64,000 nucleotides of DNA from Robertmurraya dakarensis. Its GTDB lineage: Bacteria > Bacillota > Bacilli > Bacillales > Cytobacillaceae. Made by a program: the position numbers and the translations under genes. The notes below the pieces were generated by a model. It was not told the DNA's origin. It did no database searches and was given only the letters and a program-made list of their open reading frames with translations. The DNA is taken from assembly GCF_900156875.1 (NCBI RefSeq), contig NZ_LT707409.1, forward strand, positions 1,941,957-2,005,956, given 5' to 3'. The first letter of the stretch is position 1, and every line of letters starts with the position of its first letter. Shown piece by piece: positions 8,676-16,211 of the stretch.

Positions 8676-9816
8676 TTCGAAGCACCCCAAATGTTTTAGA
8701 TTTTAACATGATTTTATTAGCCCAATAGAGATGAGGCTTAACCTCATTCATTTTATTAGAAAACTGGCTTTTCATAACACCTACTTTTCCGTTATTTTCC
8801 GAGAGTATGCTAACCGCGTCCATATACTCTTCAAAGGAGACAACATTAAGTGCTTGTACTGGTCTAATATGTGTTGGATGGATAATCGTCTTTCCTACAA
8901 TTCCGTTGCTGATGTCCATGAGAATTTCTCTAATAAACCCATCTAAATGACTGCCAATTAACTCCTGCCGCCATTTAATTCCCTCATTTCCAAACTTCTC
9001 ACGAAATGGTGTTTGGCGGATTTGCGGCTTCAACACTCGGTCTGTTGGTGAAAAATACTCCCAAACAGGGCCTGAAACAACATATGGGCTATCCAGTCGA
9101 ACAAACATATTGATGATATCCGAAATACAATCTCGTATGACAGAGACATCGTAAACCGGGGTATCCGAGTTTCTGCGAATCCCGAATAATCCTGAGAAAT
9201 CTGTTGCACCGATGCGCACATTCAAAATTAAATCTTTATAAGCATCCAATACATTTTTAATATCCACCAGAGCCTTTGTTCTCGTTTCCTTGTAGATAAC
9301 CTCTCTTGTTTCTAATATAGGCATAGCATAAAGAGGAGAATGCTTGGACTGAATTTTCGATAGTTCAGACAAAATATTTTCTCCATCCGATGCTTTGAAT
9401 TTTGGAATAACAATACCGGTAATAACGTCTAAACTCGCTTGTAATGATTCTATCAATCTTACAAGTTGACCGTGGTCTCTGATTCTAATAAAAATGAGAG
9501 GGAGGTCTTCTAAATGTATGTATCCTTTATGTAAATCATGATGGAGGCTTATGAGTTCCGAGACAAGATGCTGTTCCGCCCCATCAACCTCTTCATCCCC
9601 GATCGCATCCTCAAGACAAATCACTAATGAAGTTAGTCCGCCATGTTTTTTGGAAATAAGGTCCTGGTAGATATTTTTTCTTGTCGCCGGCATATACAGC
9701 GTCGCCCCAAGACCATAGGCTAATAGATCCCGTTCAGAAAATTTATTAAATGATTCTGGTCTTTTAAAAAAATATTGCTCTAAATCGCTTTCATACAGAT
9801 CGGAAAAAAATTTCAT
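8629..9816 (-). CDS. HpcH/HpaI aldolase (CitE-like) family protein, Ter module
   Basis: 395-residue TIM-barrel protein of the HpcH/HpaI/citrate lyase beta family. The stretch VICLEDAIGDEE near residue 66 carries the acidic residues that bind Mg2+ in the CitE group, and FIRIRDHG near 105 the conserved Arg. Such enzymes cleave or form C-C bonds on 2-oxo or CoA-linked acids. It is the first gene of the module aldolase-PRTase-StiP-HAD. The start has AAGGAGATC at good spacing. A hairpin lies between terC and this gene, and I see no separate promoter, so it probably depends on read-through from the terD promoter. Confidence 0.9.
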   Translation of the reverse strand: MKFFSDLYESDLEQYFFKRPESFNKFSERDLLAYGLGATLYMPATRKNIYQDLISKKHGGLTSLVICLEDAIGDEEVDGAEQHLVSELISLHHDLHKGYIHLEDLPLIFIRIRDHGQLVRLIESLQASLDVITGIVIPKFKASDGENILSELSKIQSKHSPLYAMPILETREVIYKETRTKALVDIKNVLDAYKDLILNVRIGATDFSGLFGIRRNSDTPVYDVSVIRDCISDIINMFVRLDSPYVVSGPVWEYFSPTDRVLKPQIRQTPFREKFGNEGIKWRQELIGSHLDGFIREILMDISNGIVGKTIIHPTHIRPVQALNVVSFEEYMDAVSILSENNGKVGVMKSQFSNKMNEVKPHLYWANKIMLKSKTFGVLRSDYTYIDLLKQESYV

Positions 9817-9842
9817 ATCTTGATCTCCTTATTTCTAAATAA

Positions 9843-9882
9843 AAAAGAAAGGGATCGGACTAATGTCTGCTCCCTTTTATTC
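9843..9882 (-). terminator. hairpin between terC and the aldolase gene
   Basis: On the minus strand AAAAGGGAGCAGAC and GTCCGATCCCTTT form an imperfect stem followed by CTTTTTT. It could terminate or attenuate transcription between terC and the downstream biosynthetic genes. Confidence 0.6.
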
Positions 9883-9908
9883 CCCTTGTTATTCATATAT
9901 CTATGCTG

Positions 9909-10685
9909 TTAACTTTCAGCTTGAGATGCTTTCTTCTTATTTCTAAAGTGAACGATGAATGTTGCGCCAAATGCTACTAACAGTAATACGAAGAAATAAC
10001 TGTGTGGAATATGAATATGGAATACTCCTAAGAACATTTTAACAGCAATCATCATAATTAACACATACGCCGTTGTTTCAATTTCAGGCACACGATCGAT
10101 GAGTTTTAAGAATATACCAGCCACTCCCCGCATCATCAACACGCCGAGAATACCACCAAGCAGCAGGATCCAGACTTCTTGACTGATCCCGAATGCAGCG
10201 AGAACACTGTCGATCGAAAAAGCAATATCCATAATTTCAACAGCAACAACCGTCCCCCAGAAGTTCCCAAACAACCGAATAAGAAGGCCTGTTTTTTGCA
10301 GTGCTTTTTCTGCATCTTCATTATCTTCTTCCTCCGAAGCTTTACGCTTATCAAGGAAGTATTTAAGTGAGAGCCATGCTAGGTAACCTGCCCCTAAAAC
10401 CTTTACCCACCAAAATTCAATTAAGTACACCCCTACTCCAATCGCAATAAAGCGGAATATGTAGGCACCTAATAGTCCGTAGAACAGTGCTTTTCGGCGT
10501 TGTTTCTCCGGCAAATGCTTAACCATTACAGCTAAAACAAGAGCATTGTCCGCTGACAATAACCCTTCCATGATGACGAGGGTTCCAATTAGTCCCCAGC
10601 TCACAGGATCTGATAATACTTCTGCCCACATTTGCCAATCAAAGAACATGGCATAAGTATTTAAAATTCCTTGCAATATTTCCAT
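9909..10685 (-). CDS. TerC family integral membrane protein (YceF/MeeF-like)
   Basis: 258-residue multi-spanning membrane protein of the TerC family. The two acidic membrane motifs are present: GLLSADNALVLAVM near residue 34 and MDIAFSIDSVLAAFG near 140, which are thought to bind the transported metal. B. subtilis TerC proteins export Mn2+ and help metalate secreted enzymes. A charged cytoplasmic loop (KASEEEDNEDAEK) separates the helix bundles. The ATG at 10685 follows GGGAGG. It is directly downstream of terD, with a strong hairpin in between that would make terC less abundant than terD. A manganese sensor gene, mntR, is in the same window but far away. Confidence 0.93.
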   Translation of the reverse strand: MEILQGILNTYAMFFDWQMWAEVLSDPVSWGLIGTLVIMEGLLSADNALVLAVMVKHLPEKQRRKALFYGLLGAYIFRFIAIGVGVYLIEFWWVKVLGAGYLAWLSLKYFLDKRKASEEEDNEDAEKALQKTGLLIRLFGNFWGTVVAVEIMDIAFSIDSVLAAFGISQEVWILLLGGILGVLMMRGVAGIFLKLIDRVPEIETTAYVLIMMIAVKMFLGVFHIHIPHSYFFVLLLVAFGATFIVHFRNKKKASQAES

Positions 10686-10724
10686 TCTAGAAGTTCCTCC
10701 CAAGATCGTATATGAAGTTTTCAG

Positions 10725-10754
10725 TTAAAAGACTCGGCATTGCCGAGTCTTTTA
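10725..10754 (-). terminator. strong hairpin between terD and terC
   Basis: A perfect inverted repeat, TTAAAAGACTCGGCA / TGCCGAGTCTTTTAA, with its own flanking A and T tracts, is a good intrinsic terminator on either strand. Placed inside the terD-terC unit, it would attenuate rather than end transcription, unless terC has its own promoter. Confidence 0.8.
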
Positions 10755-10771
10755 ACCATTGAGTTGATTGA

Positions 10772-11353
10772 TTACCCAACCTGTAAACCAAAATCAGTTG
10801 CTAATGCACCTAGACCGCCTTGGTAGCCGCTGCCAATTGCGCTAAATTTCCACTCACCATTATGACGGTATAATTCACCTACAACAAGCGCAGTTTCGAT
10901 AGAGAAATCTTCACCTAAATCATAACGTATTAATTCTTCATTATTGTCTGCATTTAGCACTCTTGCATACGCATTTGATACTTGCCCAAAGTTTTGGCTT
11001 CGAGCTTCCGCATCATGAATCGTGATTGTAAAGGTAATGCGCTGAACATTAGCTGGGACATTTGCAAGATTTATTTCAACCTGCTCATCATCACCGTCTC
11101 CCTCACCCGTACGATTATCTCCTGTATGTACAACTGATCCATTTCCACCTGTTGTATTGTTATAGAAAATAAAATCACTTTCAGATGTAACTTTTCCATT
11201 GTCTCCTAATAGGAAAACAGATGAGTCTAAATCAAAATCGTGCCCGCCATCATATTTATTTGTATCCCATCCTAATCCGACGACTATTTTTGTCATTCCT
11301 GGATTTGTTTTTGTTAGATCTACTTTTTGTCCTTTAGATAAACTAATTGCCAT
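10772..11353 (-). CDS. TerD family calcium-binding stress protein
   Basis: 193-residue canonical TerD protein with both acidic loops ([11 protein letters not shown] near residue 40, [14 protein letters not shown] near 75) and the conserved end [15 protein letters not shown]. It is very like the TerD at 856-1434, more than like the glycine-rich one. The ATG at 11353 has GGAGGT upstream. It is the promoter-proximal gene of the terD-terC unit, driven by an ECF-type promoter at 11394-11420. From memory the order terD-terC matches B. subtilis yceE-yceF. Confidence 0.95.
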   Translation of the reverse strand: MAISLSKGQKVDLTKTNPGMTKIVVGLGWDTNKYDGGHDFDLDSSVFLLGDNGKVTSESDFIFYNNTTGGNGSVVHTGDNRTGEGDGDDEQVEINLANVPANVQRITFTITIHDAEARSQNFGQVSNAYARVLNADNNEELIRYDLGEDFSIETALVVGELYRHNGEWKFSAIGSGYQGGLGALATDFGLQVG

Positions 11354-11393
11354 GTTTATACCTCCACTGAGTTAATTTGTTTCATAGTATCTC

Positions 11394-11420
11394 TACGAAT
11401 TAAAAATTGAAAAAGTTTCA
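11394..11420 (-). promoter_or_regulatory. ECF sigma-type promoter of terD-terC
   Basis: On the minus strand TGAAAC (11420-11415) is followed after 17 bases by CGTA (11397-11394), about 40 bases upstream of the terD start codon. It is identical in both hexamers and in spacing to the promoter of the yceG unit, which points to co-regulation by an envelope-stress sigma factor such as sigma-W. Confidence 0.7.
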
Positions 11421-11472
11421 AAACCACAACCATATTTTTTCATAAAGCTAACAAAATTTCAAATAAACTGTC

Positions 11473-12072
11473 TTAACTCATCCATTTAGGAGGAGTATTT
11501 TTATCCCAGTAGATAGAACCTAAGTGATGATGTTCTTGAAAATCATCATGGTAGGTATGGTAATGAAAGTTAAACCAATAACCAGATTGCGGCGGATGAT
11601 CTTTCCTAACATGGAATTTGATGATATCTTCATTTTTCCCATTATCGGCAATATTAAAGATCCTTTCTGAATGTCCGCCCGCGGGGAATTCCGAAATCAC
11701 CAGCTGTCTTAATTCTTCTTCTTCATATTGTGAAGCAACCTCTTCAATAGCTTTTTCAATTTTTGGTAGAATAACTTCTCGGAATTCATCTTCAATAACC
11801 GGCTTTATTCTATCACCAAACTTCGCATAGGTTTGTGCCTCCGCATCACTTAGCAGCTGTTGAATGAACTTTTGTTTATCCGGCAATTCTTGTTCTTCGT
11901 AATAATGTTCAGATGAAACATTATGTTCCTGGCGATTTGATTCTAATAGATCTCTTTTTGGTGACTTTTCCGCTTGAACCTCATCATATAAGAATGATTG
12001 TGGAGGGGTAACAAGTCCAAATGTTAAAACCGTTACCAATACGACCAGCGATTTCCTTACCCATCTAGGCAT
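11473..12072 (-). CDS. ypjP: YpjP family protein
   Basis: 199-residue YpjP-like protein with an N-terminal basic-hydrophobic export segment (MPRWVRKSLVVLVTVLTFG) and a highly acidic, Glu-rich middle region. The C-terminus is rich in His and aromatic residues (WFNFHYHTYHDDFQEHHHLG), which may bind a metal. The protein is probably outside the membrane or membrane-anchored. It is encoded alone between the Ter cluster and an aminotransferase gene on the same strand. The family is recognised; its function is not known. Confidence 0.85.
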   Translation of the reverse strand: MPRWVRKSLVVLVTVLTFGLVTPPQSFLYDEVQAEKSPKRDLLESNRQEHNVSSEHYYEEQELPDKQKFIQQLLSDAEAQTYAKFGDRIKPVIEDEFREVILPKIEKAIEEVASQYEEEELRQLVISEFPAGGHSERIFNIADNGKNEDIIKFHVRKDHPPQSGYWFNFHYHTYHDDFQEHHHLGSIYWDKNTPPKWMS

Positions 12073-12098
12073 TTTAAGAACCCCTTCCGCTTCATATT

Positions 12099-13265
12099 TT
12101 ACAAGAATATCTTACTTTCCCTTAACTTTTCCAGTGCAATAAGTAGTGTTTCTTCAGGCTGAACTAGAGCAACCCTTACAAACCCTTCTCCCCACTTACC
12201 AAAAGCATTTCCAGGTGTCACAACAACCCCTGCTGTATCTAGCAGCTCTAGTGCAAATTGTTTTGATGTATAATGTGAAGGTACCTCAGCCCACATAAAC
12301 ATGGAAGCTTTAGGCGAATCCACCTGCCAGCCGATATTATTAAAACCATCTACAAGAGTGTCTCTGCGTTTTCTGTAAATACTCCGGCTTTTCTCAAGAA
12401 AGTCGGACTGATCTCGAAGTGCATGAACAGCAGCCAATTGAATTGGCAAAAAAACACCATAGTCAAGATTAGACTTCAGATTCCCTAGCAACGCAATTAT
12501 TTCTTCATTACCTGCGGCATAAGCAACACGGCACCCTGCCATATTAAAGCTTTTTGACAAGGAATTCATCTCAATTCCAACTTCCTTAGCTCCCTCGACA
12601 GATAAAAAGCTAAGAGGCTTTTCTTCGTAATAAAGCTCACAATAAGCAAAGTCGTGAAGGATGACAATATTATGTTTTTTTGCAAAAGTAATGGCTTCCT
12701 CAAAAAACCCCTTCGTTGCCATCCCCGGAATTGGATTTCCAGGAAAGTTAAGTATCATCAGCTTCGCCTTCTCGCAAATGTTTTCTGGAATTTCATTAAA
12801 GACTGGCAAATATTGATTTTCTTTTTTCAATGGCATGGAATACATTTCGGCCCCAGCAAGTGCTGCACCCGCTGCATAAGCGGTGTAACCCGGATCAGGC
12901 ACGAGGATCACATCACCTGGATCACAAATAACCATTGGCAAATGTACCAATCCATCTTGAGACCCCATCAATGATAAAATTTCTTTGTCACGATCTAAGT
13001 GAACAGAGTGATTTTTTTGATAATATTCCTGAACGCCTTCATGAAATTCTTTTATGCCCTTCAATGCGTACCCATACATATTTGGGTTCGTAACTGACTT
13101 TGATAAAGCATCGATAATAAACTGCGGCGGTGGAAGGTCAGGGCTCCCCACACTCAAGTCAATAATATCCATTCCCTCAGAGATTTTTTTATTTTTATAG
13201 TCTGCCATTTCAGAAAATATGTTTTGTTGAAAGTTCTGCATACGTACTGCCTTCTGTATCTTCAT
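12099..13265 (-). CDS. class I/II PLP-dependent aminotransferase
   Basis: 388-residue fold-type I aminotransferase similar to the LL-diaminopimelate and aspartate aminotransferase groups. The N-terminal IDLSVGSPDLPPP and the PLP lysine motif NSLSKSFNMAG near residue 236 are clear, as is PGYTAYAAGA in the middle. The substrate cannot be read from sequence; automatic labels of LL-diaminopimelate aminotransferase should be treated with care because Bacillus uses acetylated intermediates. The ATG at 13265 is chosen because GGGGGA lies just upstream; a longer frame from 13283 has none. Monocistronic by its surroundings. Confidence 0.85.
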   Translation of the reverse strand: MKIQKAVRMQNFQQNIFSEMADYKNKKISEGMDIIDLSVGSPDLPPPQFIIDALSKSVTNPNMYGYALKGIKEFHEGVQEYYQKNHSVHLDRDKEILSLMGSQDGLVHLPMVICDPGDVILVPDPGYTAYAAGAALAGAEMYSMPLKKENQYLPVFNEIPENICEKAKLMILNFPGNPIPGMATKGFFEEAITFAKKHNIVILHDFAYCELYYEEKPLSFLSVEGAKEVGIEMNSLSKSFNMAGCRVAYAAGNEEIIALLGNLKSNLDYGVFLPIQLAAVHALRDQSDFLEKSRSIYRKRRDTLVDGFNNIGWQVDSPKASMFMWAEVPSHYTSKQFALELLDTAGVVVTPGNAFGKWGEGFVRVALVQPEETLLIALEKLRESKIFL

Positions 13266-13447
13266 TCTGCAATTCCCCCACATGTAAACTAGTAATCTAT
13301 AAAATTATTATAACCTTTTCTACGTTTGATGAGAAAAAAGGGTTCATATTTTTCAAGAAGTTCATAAAATTTTTTAAGGCTTATATATTTGGGTAAGAGG
13401 AACTTTCGATTTGAGAATAAGTCATACGATTAAGGGAGGAGTAACAT

Positions 13448-13519
13448 ATGTCTACCGTTGCAATGCTCACTAGTTTACTGCTATTAGCTTATTTTGTGTA
13501 TTTAACGATTGTAGATTAA
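13448..13519 (+). CDS. 23-residue single-helix membrane peptide
   Basis: A very short frame encodes MSTVAMLTSLLLLAYFVYLT plus IVD, almost entirely one transmembrane helix. The ATG at 13448 is preceded by AAGGGAGGAGTAACAT, one of the strongest ribosome binding sites in the window, and the frame is followed by a bidirectional hairpin terminator at 13539. These two facts make a real gene more likely than chance. Similar tiny hydrophobic proteins act as accessory subunits of oxidases or transporters, but nothing here says which. Homology is unknown to me. Confidence 0.55.
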   Translation: MSTVAMLTSLLLLAYFVYLTIVD

Positions 13520-13538
13520 TTTTTCTAAAAGAAGAAAA

Positions 13539-13577
13539 GAGAGTGCTTTCCGATTAGGATATGCACTCTCAATAATT
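13539..13577. terminator. bidirectional terminator
   Basis: Inverted repeat GAGAGTGC / GCACTCTC with A-rich flanks lies between the 23-residue peptide gene (+) and the convergent methyltransferase gene (-). Confidence 0.75.
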
Positions 13578-14349
13578 ATTTTTCAATTATACCAAAATGA
13601 AACTTCGCCGTCTTTCTGCGCTGAACTTGAAAACCGAACTTTTCAAAGCGTCTGCTCCGGAAATGATCCTTAAGAACAATTCTATCTGTCGCAATCCGTA
13701 AGGCGTGGCCGATCAGTTCATCGGTGATATCTTCATATAGTGCAAAACGGCTTAAACCGATAATTCCATCTGATTCGAGAATGCGTTCCTCAAACATCGG
13801 GTCAAAGTACACGCAATCAAAAGAATTATCTTCAAGTTCTTTCATATAATCGAGAGACCTTTTTGGAATGACCTGAATTCTTCTCATAGCTTCATTCATT
13901 TCGCTTATACCAGAGTCCCAGTTTAAAAGCCCTTCTCGAACGATATAGCTTAAATATTGACTTCCTTCAATACCTACAATTTTCCCTGCTTCACCCGCAA
14001 CACAGCTCGCAACAATACTATCAGATGCCAGCCCTAACGTACAGTCTAACAGTGTCTTTCCTTCTACCATTCCTGTCGCATCAACGAATGGATCATGATC
14101 ACCATCCATCAGCCTCTTTATACGAAACATACTAGAGTTAGGATGGAAGAAAAATGGCTGTTTCTCGCCCAGAGGGTAAAGTTCAATCCTTTCCTTCCCT
14201 ACGACTAAACAATCATCTTCTTGAATCTCCTGCATGCTTATAATAGACCGTTTCTTCCTGTCAATATAGCTGACATTCAAGCTGAGGGCAATTCCTTTAG
14301 CTTTATGTATCATTTCATCATCTGTACGCCCTGCTGTTGTAACAAACAT
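13576..14349 (-). CDS. ypiP: class I SAM-dependent methyltransferase, YpiP/RsmJ-like
   Basis: 257-residue methyltransferase. A SAM-binding segment reads LLDCTLGLASDSIVAS near residue 100, followed by an acidic turn (VGIEGS) and YFDPMFEER near 183, which matches the DPM(F/Y) signature of RsmJ, the enzyme methylating G1516 of 16S rRNA in Escherichia coli. The Bacillus homologue YpiP has not, to my knowledge, been assigned a substrate. Its neighbour brxA is also adjacent in B. subtilis. The start is ATG at 14349. Confidence 0.85.
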   Translation of the reverse strand: MFVTTAGRTDDEMIHKAKGIALSLNVSYIDRKKRSIISMQEIQEDDCLVVGKERIELYPLGEKQPFFFHPNSSMFRIKRLMDGDHDPFVDATGMVEGKTLLDCTLGLASDSIVASCVAGEAGKIVGIEGSQYLSYIVREGLLNWDSGISEMNEAMRRIQVIPKRSLDYMKELEDNSFDCVYFDPMFEERILESDGIIGLSRFALYEDITDELIGHALRIATDRIVLKDHFRSRRFEKFGFQVQRRKTAKFHFGIIEK

Positions 14350-14409
14350 ATTCCCACCTGAATTCGTTTAATCTAAAAGAAAAGGATGTCGTGGCGACAT
14401 CCTTACTTT

Positions 14410-14844
14410 TTAGCAATGGTTTTCAAATGCTGTTAAAAGGTTCTCCATAATCATTTCCATTGGATGTCCTTCAATTTCATGTCTAGGAATAAAATGAACA
14501 ACTTCTTTTCCTTTTAGGAGAGCCATTGAAGGTGAAGAAGGTTCATATCCCACAAAATATTCACGCATTTTTGCAGTTGCGTCTTTTTCTTGTCCTGCAA
14601 AAACCGTTACAAGTTGGTCTGGTTTCTTTTCTGCATTCATAACAGCCTGCGTAGCTGCCGGACGTGCAAGACCAGCTGCACAACCACATACGGAATTAAT
14701 AACAACCAGCGTCGTTCCAGTTGCATTTTCCATAAATTTCTCTACTTCCTCAGGTGTGAGCAATTCATTAAAGCCAGCTTGAACAAGCTCTTCACGCATA
14801 GGCTTTACCATTTGTCTCATGTATTCTTCATATGCCATCGACAT
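14410..14844 (-). CDS. brxA: bacilliredoxin BrxA (YphP)
   Basis: 144-residue bacilliredoxin with a thioredoxin-like fold and the active-site motif CGC (SVCGCAAG near residue 53). BrxA removes bacillithiol from S-bacillithiolated proteins after oxidative stress and passes the thiol on to be reduced by bacillithiol and YpdA. The sequence is near identical in style to B. subtilis BrxA from MSMAYEEYMRQ to the C-terminal Cys. The ATG at 14844 has AAGGAGGTC seven bases upstream; an in-frame start at 14865 lies before this site and is rejected. Confidence 0.96.
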   Translation of the reverse strand: MSMAYEEYMRQMVKPMREELVQAGFNELLTPEEVEKFMENATGTTLVVINSVCGCAAGLARPAATQAVMNAEKKPDQLVTVFAGQEKDATAKMREYFVGYEPSSPSMALLKGKEVVHFIPRHEIEGHPMEMIMENLLTAFENHC

Positions 14845-14930
14845 GAATGTTGACCTCCTTAACAATTGTTTCCAAGATTAGAATACTATAATACGTGCCG
14901 CGTTTGCAATTAAGTCATCCGCTATTTATT

Positions 14931-16070
14931 TTATTCAGCATCATTATTTTTTCGAACTTCGGTCATTTGTTTCCATACGGAGCCTTTTGCTTCTTCACCA
15001 TGCTGTATTCTTTCCATCGCAAGCTTAATTTGCATGCTCACTTCAAATTCGGGATCATTTTCAGCTTCTTTTAAAGCTGGTAAGGCTTCTTCATCTCCTA
15101 CTTCGTATAAAAACATTGCAGCCCTCCAGCGAACTAACTTGCTTTTATCCTTTAACGCCTTCATCATTTCTCCCTGCGCTTCTTCAAAGCCTAAATCCGA
15201 TAAACAGTCTCCAGCTGTTCTTCTGACCGTAACCGTTTTATCATTTAGTGCTTTATATAAATAAGGAAGTACTTGCTTATCCTCGATCATTCCCAAGTAT
15301 ACGGTAGCCAGTCTTCTAATCGAAGCTTTCTCATCCGCAAGCGCCTTGTCTAATACAGGTAAATCACTTACGGTTGGTTCATCCATTTGTTCTATCAGCT
15401 GGTAGCGTTTTTGCCAATCCGGATTATTTAAATCTTCAAGTGTTACTTTTATTTTAGCTCTAGGCTGTCTTTGTATCACCGGGTCTGAGCTTTTCGCCTG
15501 CTCAACTAAGGTTTTTATTCTTTCTTCCGGATAGGCAGCGATTAATTCCTCTACTACCTCTTTACCTACAGCATCAAAATCTCCGTAACGGACACCATGA
15601 TCTTTCCATTTTCTCTGCAAAATATAATTGCCTTGATCGTCTTGAACTTCAGCAATTTTTTTCGTATAAGCTTCTGGCATCCCAAATCTGCGTTCTTCCG
15701 TACCATCTGTCAGCTTTACTTGAAGGGGAATCCCTTTGAACATTTGTACCTGAACGTTGATCTCACCAAAGTGATCATTGACCTTTGCAGATGATGAATC
15801 TTCTTCGTTCCCTTCCTCACCGAATGCTTTTCTTACTTTTGGGAGCAGTTCTTTCCAATCAAATTTAGCATTTCTTTCAACAGCAAGAAAATCCGCCACA
15901 TGGTAAACTCCCTTAATGCCTTCTATAGCTAAAATTTCCTGAACTACAGGCGGAGCACCCTCACTTGTTTCCTTTTTATAATTATTGCTCTTCCCCATCG
16001 GAAGCTCTTCATCTAATATTATCTTCATTGTATTCGGACTTGGCGTCGGCTCAATCGCTTTAATCTTCAA
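14931..16070 (-). CDS. ypgR: YpgR/CvfC-type protein: NifU N-terminal domain plus HEAT repeats
   Basis: 379-residue protein. The N-terminal 85 residues match the Nfu/NifU N-terminal domain (IEPTPSPNTMKIIL at the start); the C-terminal half (about 210-370) is built of HEAT-like helical repeats (for example VRRTAGDCLSDLG). The Staphylococcus homologue is called conserved virulence factor C. Fe-S scaffold or assembly function is suggested by the first domain, but the C-terminal cysteine domain of true Nfu is missing. TTG at 16070 is used, with GAGGGTGAG upstream; the ATG at 16091 precedes that site. Next to ypgQ and brxA as in B. subtilis. Confidence 0.85.
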   Translation of the reverse strand: MKIKAIEPTPSPNTMKIILDEELPMGKSNNYKKETSEGAPPVVQEILAIEGIKGVYHVADFLAVERNAKFDWKELLPKVRKAFGEEGNEEDSSSAKVNDHFGEINVQVQMFKGIPLQVKLTDGTEERRFGMPEAYTKKIAEVQDDQGNYILQRKWKDHGVRYGDFDAVGKEVVEELIAAYPEERIKTLVEQAKSSDPVIQRQPRAKIKVTLEDLNNPDWQKRYQLIEQMDEPTVSDLPVLDKALADEKASIRRLATVYLGMIEDKQVLPYLYKALNDKTVTVRRTAGDCLSDLGFEEAQGEMMKALKDKSKLVRWRAAMFLYEVGDEEALPALKEAENDPEFEVSMQIKLAMERIQHGEEAKGSVWKQMTEVRKNNDAE

Positions 16071-16114
16071 GTTCTCACCCTCTTTAAACATATATGGACC
16101 ATTCTAACATCAAC

Positions 16115-16162
16115 AAGGTACCAGGTACCAACAAAAGACACAGTCCGTTTGAGGCGGACAGT
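16115..16162 (+). repeat. 48-bp dispersed intergenic repeat, copy 1
   Basis: A 48-base element starts with AAGGTACCAGGTACCA and ends with GCGGACAGT. A copy of exactly the same length and orientation is at 51295-51342; the first 26 bases differ at one position and the last eight are identical. The GGTACCAGGTACC core is a near-perfect palindrome. Confidence 0.7.
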
Positions 16163-16188
16163 GCTTTGATGTTATTATAATCTAAATA

Positions 16189-16211
16189 AGGCTTAGCAAT
16201 ATGCTAAGCCT
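16189..16211 (-). terminator. terminator overlapping the yfmR stop codon
   Basis: Perfect inverted repeat AGGCTTAGCA / TGCTAAGCCT includes the TAG stop of yfmR. On the minus strand it is followed by TATTTAG. Confidence 0.6.

Noticed and set aside
12099-13265. Specific naming of the aminotransferase as DapL
   Set aside because: The fold and PLP motif do not fix the substrate, and bacilli normally use acetylated diaminopimelate intermediates.
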